From NCBI RefSeq assembly GCF_028858725.1, contig NC_084762.1:34563298-34627297 (forward strand): a stretch of 64,000 nucleotides of DNA, read 5' to 3'. The translations under genes were made by a program, and so were the position numbers. The number at the start of each line of letters is the position of its first letter. Within the stretch, counting starts at the first letter, position 1. The notes beneath the pieces were generated by a model that was given only the letters and a program-made list of their open reading frames with translations, searched no databases and was not told the origin of the DNA. Positions 23,665 through 33,922 of the stretch are shown here, piece by piece. This stretch comes from Colius striatus (taxonomy: Eukaryota; Chordata; Aves; Coliiformes; Coliidae).

Positions 23665-26600
23665 ATCTTGAATATAAACCAAAATTCAAATACCTTACAG
23701 AGACAGAACAGAAAGAGTAAAGAGAATTGGTTGGATAGGCCATAAAAAACCTAACTGTATTGAAGCTCATGTGCAAAGAGTTTGTTTCTGATGAACTAAG
23801 GAATATTAAAGTCTTGCATACACCATGTCAGAGTTTGTTTTGCACCTTTTCTCTGAAGACAAAAGCTATGTAGTTGAATCTCATCAATACAGTTCTGTGA
23901 CAAAGAACAGAAAGATAAGCTGTCATGTTAGTTCCTGAGACACTTCAAAAACCAGTTTTGGGATTTTTGGGGGAATAGTTTGCAGTTTTGCAGCTGAGTC
24001 TTACTGCAAGAAAAAAATACCCTCCCTCAAAAAAAAAAAGCATGAAAGACTAATGAGAAGGTTTTAATAGTTTATAGCCATCAACAGGAAGAAAGAAACA
24101 CATTTCAGAAAGGCTAGAAAGAAAACCACTTGAGTTTGTACAATGTCAATAGTTTAAATTTGTCGACTTTTTATTTGTTAGCAGACATTAATCTTTAATT
24201 CTGATGTGTGCAAGCATTGCTTTAATTGCCTTACTTGAAGGCACAAGGCACTCTTATGAAGAGATTACAATATTCAAGAAAAGAAACAGGGACAATCATC
24301 TAATGACTTCTTAAAGGAAAGTCATGTTGATTCATCCTGCACAAAAGACCTCAAATCCTAACCATATATCCATAGCCAGGAATTGTCTCTACTCTCATTA
24401 GAAACATGTTGGAAAGTGAACAAATATTTTTAGTTCTTCCCTTGCTTATCTCCAGGTTACACATGCCAAATGCTGAAGTTTATTGCCACTGACAATGCCA
24501 TCCTGCCCCCAAGTCAGGTAACATTAGTCCCCATAAAACCAGAACAACAGGCAAGTTTAAAAGAGAAGCCTTTACCAAAGTACCATAGACTTCCCTGAGA
24601 ACCTTAGTTGAAGACAAAGGAATTAATTAAGACTTTGGCTCTCAGACTAGGCATTATAATTAACTTGTAGTCATCTTCTCCTGTGGAAAAAGAATGATCT
24701 CTAAATTAAAAAAGATGAAGGCCAAATTATTCAGAGCCAGGAAGAGATCAAGAACCTGATTATTTCTTCTTTTTATCACATCCCACTCTTTCTTTCTGCA
24801 ATCATTTTAACCAGTAGCCTAAAGAGTATATTTAAATACTGCTATTTCAGAAATTTATTTTTCTCCTTATTATAATAATGTTCAATAGAGGCTAAATATA
24901 AGAACATTTTAAAGGAATCTAGGATAAACAAACTACTGGTTCCACAGATCACAGATAATCTCTCTTTTTCTCATCAGTTCTTGGAGATGATAAATTTTAT
25001 GTTTCTCAGGCTCATGAGTGTTTTCATTTTACAGAAATAATGAAAATACTGTCATGTTTTTTTCTCTAATATGAACTCATTGTAGAAAATATTATCTATG
25101 TAATTTAACCTTTCATTTTTTCTTAAATTCTTTTAAAAGTTTGCATGTATGTTGAATATCCCTGAACGTACTAAATACTCTTCATATGTTACACTCAATA
25201 CTACTCTGTGTTTAATCCTTAAGACACAAGTCATCCCACACACGTTGTTTAACTCCTTTTATCTTGCCTCTGCAGCAGTATTGGCCTATTCAGTTTTTGT
25301 CAGAACTCAGTAGTACTGTTTTTTAAAACAACTTTCAGGGGAAAATCCATGATGAACTAATGAAACAAGTAATCATCAAGGCTAATAGTATGGAATATGT
25401 TTTCATTATCTATAGAAAAAGTTTAGAATTTCACCATATTTAACTCATATTCAGAAAGGCTTCAGTAGAAAGATCTTTTCATACTTGGATCAATAAGGGA
25501 TGTATATGACAATCAGACTTCATTTAAAGTAAGCTTTATTTCCTTCCATTGGAAATATTTCCTTCCATTGAAAATGTGATGGCAAAAAAGATGTCACACA
25601 CAAATTTAGAAGACAAGACAAAAGTGAAGGGTAATTTCTGGTAATCATGTCATGTTTAAACCTGCTTTTAAAATACTACTTCTGGAACAAATGTAAAATC
25701 TGCTGATGTTTTTGCCAGCCATTTATACCTTCTCAGTTAGCAACTACTTCAAATTACATTAAATCCTGTACTGAAATTTGCTACATCTTTTTACATGATA
25801 ATTGTCTTCACTTTGTTTATCATATGGGTAAAACTCACATGGGCTCACATGTCTGTCACACCCTTTTGTTGGTACACAATAATCAAGTTGCCTGTTATCA
25901 ACCCCATCAGTTTTTCTGTGGCTTTGGGAAGCAAATCATGACCTAAAAATCTTGTGCTTTATCTTGCTTTTCAGATATTTTAAAATGTTGTGGTGAATTT
26001 TAATCTAATAATTAAGCTAACAAATGTAATGAATTCATTAATAAGATGAATAGTCGATTTCATACCCTTATTTCTGGAAATAGTGAAACCAGATTTCACT
26101 AAGCTATTTTAATAGGCTCTTCCAGAAGGAGTCCAGGACTTTACTGGCATATTGTTACCGACCCTTTTGAAGTAGACACAGTAACACAAAGTACAGAAAA
26201 CAATGGGCATAGTTCCAATAATGTGGAAGATAAACATGATTTCAGAAGCCAGCTACTTAGGTAATCCTGGGGCATTGATTTATCTCTGTTGCAGTTTTTG
26301 ATATTTACAGTAGTAAAATTAAACCTATTGTTCCAAAAAAGTTAGCAACAGGTATAGTTGTAGTAAGTTTGCACGAAAAGTTCTGTTTATCATAATATCA
26401 CTCATCTGCTTTCTAAATGAACTTTGTTCATGTAAAGGTACTGCAAACACTCCCCTACATTGGCACAAAGGTGCAAAAATGTTTCAGTGACAGATCTTTA
26501 GGAAGCGCTGAATTATGATACCGAGTGCAACACTTCATTGAAATGTCTCAAGTTTATAAAAATGAAAGCATCAAAATATGGTCATTTTACAAAAATTTAG

Positions 26601-28234
26601 ACTACATATAGGACAGTGGAGACAAAGTGATGAGGAACAATTCTATCTTAGTAATTTGAAAGATTTTTGGTTTTGCAGCACGCATGTTGAACCAAAGCAG
26701 GAAGTAAGGTGGAAGTGTGAATAGAAAATTATATTTAATGAAATGTTAACAAAAGCTGAAATAGCAAACTAATGTGAAGACAAAGGACTGAAATAGAACA
26801 ATAGAAAAAGTGGGAGAGAGTAATCAGGTAATAGAATAAAATGTTTTAGTGCATTTTCATGTTGAAAAGGTTCCATTCAAATTAGTTTCTTAAAATACTT
26901 TGTAAGGAAACATATCTTGTCAAATAGAATATTCACATTGTACAATAAAGGTAATATATCTCATTGCTAACTTAAACTTTTGGTACTGTGAAAGTTAATT
27001 TTTCAAATATTTGAATATTTCTGATGTCAGAGAATAATTATAGGAGATCTTTGATCTATGTTACAGTATGTCTGAAAACTTTGTGCTCGCTGACAAGAAT
27101 ATTTTTTTTCAGTACAGAGAGGAATATCTCTGTAATAAGTACTGCAATAAAAAAAACATAATCCAACTTTTAGTATTGTTCATAGAAATCAGAACACTAT
27201 GTATCTTAACAGTGCCAACAGTTCAAATAAGAAAAAGTTGTCTAAGTAGTTAAATAGAACAATATTTTACAGATTTTAAAAGTTATTTATATTAATGGCT
27301 GCAAAAGTTACACATGAATTAGAATGTAAGGTAGCAGCTAGCACTACTGATACTTGTAATTATGTTCATTTAAACCAGACTATAATTTAACATATTCCAG
27401 TGTTCAAAATTCATTAAAGCATACAGAGATCTGCAATTATATTGATATTGCTTTGGTTTTGTTGTAAAGTATTGTGTTATAAACCATTGTTTTCATCAGG
27501 GCAATCTCTGACATTTCAAATATAGTATTTTCCTTCAGTCACTTAGCTAGTTTAGTAGTCTGAAGATGCTTTCTAGAAGCTCAAAGTCCTGTTTTTGGAA
27601 CATGAAGTTCCTTATCTTTGAAGGAATAACACCAGTAATCTGCAAGATCTTTAATATTATTTACCTTCACCTTCTGCAATCTGCTGGTTCACAACTAGTT
27701 TAATATTACCGAAGAGCTTAAAGGCTTCAAATGAAACCAGAACTTTATTATGGTAGTCATGCTATATACACAGAGACAGAAATACAGCTCCAGCCCTAGA
27801 TAACATGCATTTCTCAAGTGAAAGAAAAAAAGTATGTGAAAAGCCTTTTCATGTAGCAAGGAAAAAAAGCATCCACTTTTGCAATAAAACTTTTTTTTTT
27901 TTCCAGTCAGTACAATCTGGTTTCTTATCTGTTATCTGAACACAGATACAGAAACAAGTTACACCTTAATTTAGTCTGAATTCATTTTTATATACAAAAT
28001 GTGAGATCAAGCAAAGGAATAACTAGACATCTCCAAGAAACCCAAGAGTAGAATAAAATGTTTGCAGTTCAAAATAAAAAGTGCTTTTTAGCTGAGTCAT
28101 TCATCTATTAGACTCCTAATAAGTTACTTGTAAACATTTTTTTGAAAAAAACATTATTTGAATGAGATAAATACCCATTTTTAAAACCTCTTAATAGGTC
28201 AACAATCAAAAGTAATTTTAAAATTATTTTTTAA
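23665..28234. other. Long repeat-poor intergenic stretch
   Basis: About 4.6 kb in which I recognise no CR1, LTR or gene, only a 19-bp duplication at 25539-25576. It is AT-rich with scattered homeodomain-like ATTA words. Confidence 0.6.
25539..25576. repeat. 19-bp tandem duplication
   Basis: Two head-to-tail copies of a unit containing TTTCCTTCCATTG, differing at one or two bases. Confidence 0.75.
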
Positions 28235-28344
28235 ATCATAGAATCACAGAATGGTAGGGGTTGGAAGGGACCTTTAGAGATCATCTAGTCCAATCCCCCT
28301 GCAGAAGCAGGTCATGCAGGAATGTGTCCAGGTGGGCCTTGAAT
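28235..28344 (-). repeat. CR1 LINE 3'-end fragment
   Basis: Minus-strand CR1 tail and 3'UTR. From 28235 rightwards it reads as the reverse complement of the octamers, CCTTCCAACCCCTACCATTC, GGACTAGATGATCTCTAAAG, CAGGGGGA and GACCTGCTTCTG. It ends inside the CACCTGGACAC block. It forms an inverted repeat with the 3' end of the next CR1 (29145-29252). Confidence 0.94.
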
Positions 28345-28610
28345 GTTACTAAATACTGCTCTGATTTGGAAAAATGCAGAGTATCCACTAAATACTGCTC
28401 TGGGGAATGAGTTTTCCACAGTTACACTGATTTAACTAAAATTGCACAACTTTGTGATGCAAAAATTCAATATTTAAAATTCAACATGTGAACTAAAAAA
28501 AAAAAATAACAGCATAAAAAGTGTTCAAGTCCAAAATTTATGTGTTTACACCAGTCACTGCACAGACAGAACAAAATCCTTTTCCAGTACTTTGTAGGAT
28601 AAAGAAACAC

Positions 28611-29252
28611 TTTGAGCCAGCAATGTGCCCTCGTGGCCAAGAAGGCCAATGGCATCCTGGGATGTATCAAGAAGAGTGTGGCCAGCAGGTCGAGGGAGGT
28701 TCTTCTACCCCCCTACTCTGCCCTGGTGAGGCCTCAGCTGGAGTCCTGTGTCCAGTTCTGGGCTCCTCAGCTCAAGAGGGACAGAGAACTTCTGGGGAGA
28801 GTCCAGCGCAGGGCCACCAAGATGATCAGGGGACTGGAACATCTTTCGTATGAGGAAAGGCTGCGGGAACTGGGGCTGTTTAGTCTAGAGAAGAGGAGAT
28901 TGAGGGGAGATCTTATTAACATTTATAAATATCTAAGGGTGAGTGTCAGGAGGTTGGGACATCCCTTTTTTATATAGTAGCTAGTAACAGGACAAGGGGT
29001 AATGGGATGAAGCTGGAACACCAAAAGTCCCACTTAAATATAAGAAAAAACTATTTCACCGTGAGAGTGAGGGAGCCCTGGCACAGGCTGCCCAGGGAGG
29101 TTGTGGAGTCTCCTTCCTTGGAGGTCTTCAAGACCCACCTGGACATGTTCCTATGCGACTTGATCTAGGTGAACCTGTTTCTGTGGGGGAGTTGGACTAG
29201 ATGATCTCTAAATGTCCCTTCCAACCCCTACCATTCTATGATTCTATGATAA
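28611..29252 (+). repeat. CR1 LINE 3' part, young subfamily
   Basis: It starts in the GAGCCAGCAATGTGCCCTCG block of ORF2 and is read as [20 protein letters not shown]. It continues through [37 protein letters not shown] and [17 protein letters not shown]. An indel near 28935 breaks the frame, which stops at 28977. The rest of the CR1 end follows, with two octamers at the tail. It is very close to the copy at 54512-55139 and is 5'-truncated at nearly the same place. Confidence 0.95.
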
Positions 29253-31305
29253 ACAGTTTAGTAAACCAAGCCCTTGTAGTCAGACATGGGAAGGGAAGCT
29301 TCAAGATCTCTAGGGTTAGAAAAAACATGATGCATTTCATATCATTCTTTCCACAGTTTCCAAGTGTTTGTTTGTTTGTTCTTTTATTTGCTTCCAGAGA
29401 TGGTAGAAGTTAAGGTATTGAGTAAAGTGAAAAAAATGCATGAGCTCAGCTGTGAAGAAAACAAAATGTTACAAGCTCAGCTTCCCAGCTTGTGCAGCCA
29501 TACCAGACTTATAGGCTGCACTTCATTAGAAACTCCATTCATATGGCTACAGCAAACTTAAACAAGGGCACAAGTTTAAACAGAAGTGTAAAGAAAACCT
29601 AATAGAAAACCAGACTCTAAAGCTTAATCCCATAAAAACCCCAGTAGCTGGATAAACAGAAATATTTGAAAGTAAATGTCACATTTCCAATGAGTTTCTT
29701 GTGTTCTTGTCATTCAAATATTACTGCAAAGGTCACTTTATTGAAATTTCATGCTTGAAAAATCTATATGCATTTTTTTCTTGATAGGTTTTAGAAATGG
29801 CCTCCCAGTCACCAAAATCAGGTTATCTTGAGGTCCCATGCTGTCTAAGCAATACAACAAATGAAAATAACTGGAAATATGTTTTTTACTATTGTATAAT
29901 ACAATAAATACACAACTAGTATTTAGAGTTGATACCAGATTCAAGCCTTTTGAGTGAACATATTGGAAGAAATCAGTATTTACAGATAGAACAAATTATT
30001 GAACGTCAAATTCATTCTTCTTCTGAAGAGAAATATATCAATAAATACATAGAAGAGTACAGAGCAGTTAAACTGAGATCTGAAAATCCATGGTCTTACT
30101 TCTGTTCCCTTTCAGGGTGAGGATCAGCAACTTTGGTCCTTCTAGACGTACTTTAACTGTACAGTAGTAAGCAGGGAACACCATGCATCCCAGATAGTAA
30201 TATGCTCTTAGTGATAAAAATACAGCTTACATTTTTGCTGGTGATGCAGCTCAGACAAAAATTAAATGGAAAAGTTACAAGATTTTGAAGTTTTTAGTTT
30301 AATGATTAGAGTCTTTCAGTCTGAGAGGAAAAATTACATAAACACAACATGTTACTCATGCAGGATCAGCATAAGAATAAACACATCAAGATATTGAAAC
30401 TTTTCTTCCTTATGTGATGTTGTAACCTAGACATTGAACACTGTGTTGAAATGAAGCACTTGCTGCAAGACATTTGTGCACAACAGGGTTTTGATAAGCC
30501 TAATAAGCTTTGTAGTTTTGAATAAATGCCATGTACACTCTTTGAGGAACACTGAAGAATAGGTGGCTTACGAATGTATGTGCTGTGAAAGAGGCTGACT
30601 AAAGAACTTTAATTGAACCTGAATACTTACTAACTGCAACAGCAGTATAAATGGATAAGAGGATATTGACTCAAATATTATCATACCTTAACTTAGTTTT
30701 AAAGGGGCTATTTGTATCAATTCTGATGACAGATACTTCTGAAAGAGCCATTTTGACTGACTCTGAAGAGAGACACAGTTATTCATCCTCAGCAAAGCCA
30801 CTTGTCTGGATTTTGCATTTTTTCTACAGATAACCCCATCCATGGTCTAGAAAGAGAGGTAAGGGAGAACACTTCAGTGTCATCGTGATTTTTAAAAATA
30901 AGTGATGGACCAAAACCATTTTCTACTGCAATTGTCTGAGGAAGCCTGAGTATACCTAAAACCGGTATTTGAAATCAATTTAGTTTGAAAGTTAAATATA
31001 TTTAGAGTATACAGTCCTTGGCAGAGAAAGTCTCCTAGTCACATTGGATTATGCCTGTCACAACATGGTTCATTATCTTTAGGGATCCTCTGTTTTTCCT
31101 ATAGCAAAAGTTAAGCATCTGTGTAGGTACTTGGAGTTCTACATTGCCAAAGCATGGTAGTCTTTACTGGGGAGGGTGGTGGTTCTCTAAAAGTCAAGAA
31201 CAAACAAGTCCTGTCTCTGAGCTCCAGATCTGAAGATTCTACTTTTTGTTATGCAATATGATGCTACTATGCCAGTAGCATTTTTAATTACTAGTTCAAA
31301 ATGTA
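29253..31305. other. Intergenic, no gene seen
   Basis: AT-rich, no recognised gene or dispersed repeat. Confidence 0.6.
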
Positions 31306-31481
31306 GTTTCATTCACTACCTCAAGCTTCATGGATTTCCAAAGGATATTATTTTCATCAGTGCAGTATCCTCTGATTTCCTTCATACTGGTTTGTTTCAT
31401 TCACTACCTCAATCTTCATGGATTTCCAAAGGATACTATTTTCATCAGTGCAGTATCCTCCGACTTCCTTCATAGTGACTG
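31306..31481. repeat. 88-bp tandem duplication
   Basis: Two adjacent copies, 31306-31393 and 31394-31481, both with TTTCATTCACTACCTCAA and TTTCATCAGTGCAGTATCCT. They differ at only about six or seven positions, so the duplication is moderately recent. The 74-codon frame across it is a by-product. Confidence 0.92.
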
Positions 31482-32337
31482 GTATCATCCATTTGGATGA
31501 CTGACTATAAGAAAATGGGTTGAAATTCTTTCTGCATAGCTACATGTGTCTTTGATTCATGAGGAACTTTTACATTATTGCTGGAGCAACAAAAGGCCTT
31601 CTAAAAAAATGTTGAAATTGTATGAATTAAAAAGGATTAAAGTTTTAATGAAAGGGTATAAATCCCAAAGTTTGTGCTTTTTATTGTTACCAGAAAGTAT
31701 AATCCTGTGTTCAGTCATACAGATTAGATTTTTCTGTACCAATATAAAGATAAATCAAGTATATAGGTAGCTACAGATATTGTATAAATAGCTATATAGA
31801 TGATTTTTCTAGGGAGGGTAATTATCTGGACAAAACCTAAAAAATATGAAGAGGTTTATGACTGAGAATAGTCTTGATCAATTACTGAAAAGGCAATTAA
31901 AAAAAAGGTGTATCAACTCCTAGAAATTCAGAAGTGTTAGATAAAATTTCTCCTAAAAACAAAGGTGTCTGCTAGATGTGTTTCTGTAGATTATTGAGTA
32001 TGGAATTGTTTTTCTTGTGCACTGCAGGGAATCATGCCTAGTTTTACAGAGCAGAAAGTAACTGTTTAACATGTGGTGCAGATTCTCCACCAGTATTGGT
32101 AAGCATGCTGAACTGGAAATGTAACAAATTATACCCTTTGGAACTAAGGGAAGCAGCTTCCTCTCCTCCACCCTTTTTCTTTCTCTCCTTGTTCTCTTTC
32201 TTCTCTTGAGACTTTCAGTTCTTCTCTATAAGAAATGACTGATATAATCTATTATCAGATATTTAGAAGAAAGTGTCATAAAATAACAAAAAAAATAGGT
32301 TTTTATTAAAAAATGTAGGAATTGGAAATTAATTATT
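31482..32337. other. Intergenic, no gene seen
   Basis: AT-rich, with a pyrimidine-rich run at about 32155-32210. No gene recognised. Confidence 0.55.
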
Positions 32338-32340
32338 GCC

Positions 32341-32724
32341 CCAGGGCTGCCAGCGCAGAGGCAGGAGCAGGAGGCCCTAGAGAGGCAGGATCAAAGGATC
32401 CTGAATACTCTGAGACCTTGGTTAAAATTGGTTCACCCGAACGCACCTGAGGCACTTTACTGTCTTCCCAATATGGAAGGGTTTCTGGCAGCACTTCGGG
32501 AGCTACAAATTTTAGTTGTAATTGTAATAATCTTTCTTATTGTCTGTGTTTTATTTCAATATATTAAAGGAAGCATACGCAAATCGTTTGAAAAAAGAGG
32601 GGGAGATGTTGGGGCCTGGGCTATAATGAGTGTTATGGAGTCAGACAAAGACGGAGAAAGTTATCAGTTCATCTTTGAATTGCCTTCAGCAGCACAAAAA
32701 GAAAAGAAAAGAATGCCTACGTGA
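32341..32724 (+). pseudogene. Retroviral env C-terminal remnant (endogenous retrovirus)
   Basis: An open frame ends at 32722-32724. A hydrophilic stretch rich in Gln, Glu and Arg (about 32341-32410) is followed by a 16-19 residue hydrophobic segment at about 32509-32556, rich in Ile and Val, then a short basic cytoplasmic-type tail. The polypurine tract and the LTR follow at once, and the frame runs 118 bases into the LTR. This is where the membrane anchor of env lies in a provirus. The surface subunit, the fusion peptide and everything upstream are gone, so it cannot be functional. The retroviral class is not clear from this remnant. Confidence 0.65.
32591..32606 (+). promoter_or_regulatory. 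Polypurine tract of the endogenous retrovirus
   Basis: A pure A/G run, AAAAAAGAGGGGGAGA, directly before the TGTTGG start of the LTR. This is the primer site for plus-strand DNA synthesis in retroviruses. Confidence 0.8.
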
Positions 32725-33232
32725 CAGCAAGCTTGAAAGGAGGAAAGTGAAACTACAGACTGTAACAGAGGCAAGGTCAAAACGAGAAGACAGGATAGAG
32801 CATTCAATTAAGCATTGTGTCATTGCATGTATGTGACTAACAAATTGTAACATATGTAACTAACGGTAGTATAAAGTTAAGTAAAATATAAGGTAAGCAT
32901 AACCATAGTCAAGTGTGAGAGAAAACTAACTGAAGGCCAAATAGATGGGGTGATATTCTAAGGTTGATGTTTTAAGTACAATAAGGATGGTGCTTTAACA
33001 CAATGAGGTTGGTGTCTAAGTAGTTACAAAAATGAAACTTTGAGGCCTTATGCATAGTGTGTGATCCTTAGTATTAATTAATTGCCATGAATTGTAGCAT
33101 GTATACAGCATTTGGAAAAAGCATATAAGTGATGATTATGTGACAATAAATTTGGAGTCAATGCACATCATATTGGTGTCTGGTCGCTCCTGTCTCGCAT
33201 AATGAAGAAGAACCCTGCAAATTATGCCAATA
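32607..33232 (+). mobile_element. 3' LTR of an endogenous retrovirus
   Basis: It begins TGTTGGGGCC right after the polypurine tract. A TATA-like TATAAG lies at 33124-33129 and an AATAAA at 33145-33150. A U5-like region (GGTGTCTGGTCGCTCCTG) comes after these. The right end is probably CCAATA at 33227-33232, a one-base change from the inverted complement of TGTTGG; an end at 33219 (CTGCA) is possible. The length is about 620 bp. Only this LTR and the end of env remain, so the provirus is heavily 5'-truncated. It is unrelated in sequence to the LTRs at 7.95, 9.4 and 53.2 kb. Confidence 0.8.
33145..33150 (+). promoter_or_regulatory. LTR polyadenylation signal
   Basis: AATAAA located 16 bases after the TATA-like TATAAG. 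Such close spacing is unusual unless one of the two motifs is not the working one. Confidence 0.5.
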
Positions 33233-33824
33233 TAAGCAAACTACTACTTCTGTTGTGGTAAAAATGTACTGTCTCAGGGACGATATCAGGAAGCAACAAC
33301 AGGAATGCATTGCTGACAGCTCTTTGATAACAGCCTCATAGCTTCTCTCTACTGATCCTCTATGGTCATAATTACCAAAAGAATATTATTATAATTTTAC
33401 CATTGACTTTCATCTGGTTCTTATACAAATGGAAGAATATGCGTGCAGCCCTAAACATTGGATAAGATCCTGCATGCAAACATGGAAATAAACTGGCAAA
33501 AAGCATTCTAACTCTTTAAAAGGGGGAAACTTTACTATAATAACACCTAAAGCTAAAATGGGTAGCAGCAATGAAGGTATGAGACATAACACATCTGTTC
33601 ACTAGCAATCTGCACATGAATAGCATTCTCAGATAAACACATAAATTAGTACACGGTGAAATCCATTCTAATAGGAAATGCTTATAACTAGTGTTAATTT
33701 CTAAACTGAAAGCCACTGGGAAAAAACCTACAATCTGCCATAGGTGTACACAGAGCAGAAACAGTGTGAAAAGCTTTGTTCACTTAGTTTTGAATATAGT
33801 TCCATGGTTTATTAAATACTAAAT
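33233..33824. other. Intergenic, no gene seen
   Basis: No gene or repeat recognised between the LTR and the purine array. Confidence 0.55.
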
Positions 33825-33922
33825 GAGGGAGAGGAGAGGAGAGGAGAGGAGAGGAGAGGAGAGGAGAGGAGAGGAGAGGAGAGGAGAGGAGAGGAGAGGA
33901 GAGGAGAGGGGAGGAGAGGAGG
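33825..33922 (+). repeat. (GAGGA)n homopurine microsatellite
   Basis: 98 bases without a single pyrimidine, made of about 18 GAGGA units with one A-to-G change near 33910. The minus strand reads as an open (LeuLeuSerSerPro)-type frame, an artefact of the repeat. A mirror-symmetric purine tract of this length can form triplex (H-) DNA. Confidence 0.97.

Noticed and set aside
28235..29252. Twin-priming inversion of a single CR1
   Set aside because: Both pieces carry the same 3' end, which twin priming would not duplicate. Two independent insertions are simpler.
32428..32724. Small host membrane protein
   Set aside because: The frame is followed by a polypurine tract and runs into an LTR, so it is the end of a retroviral env.
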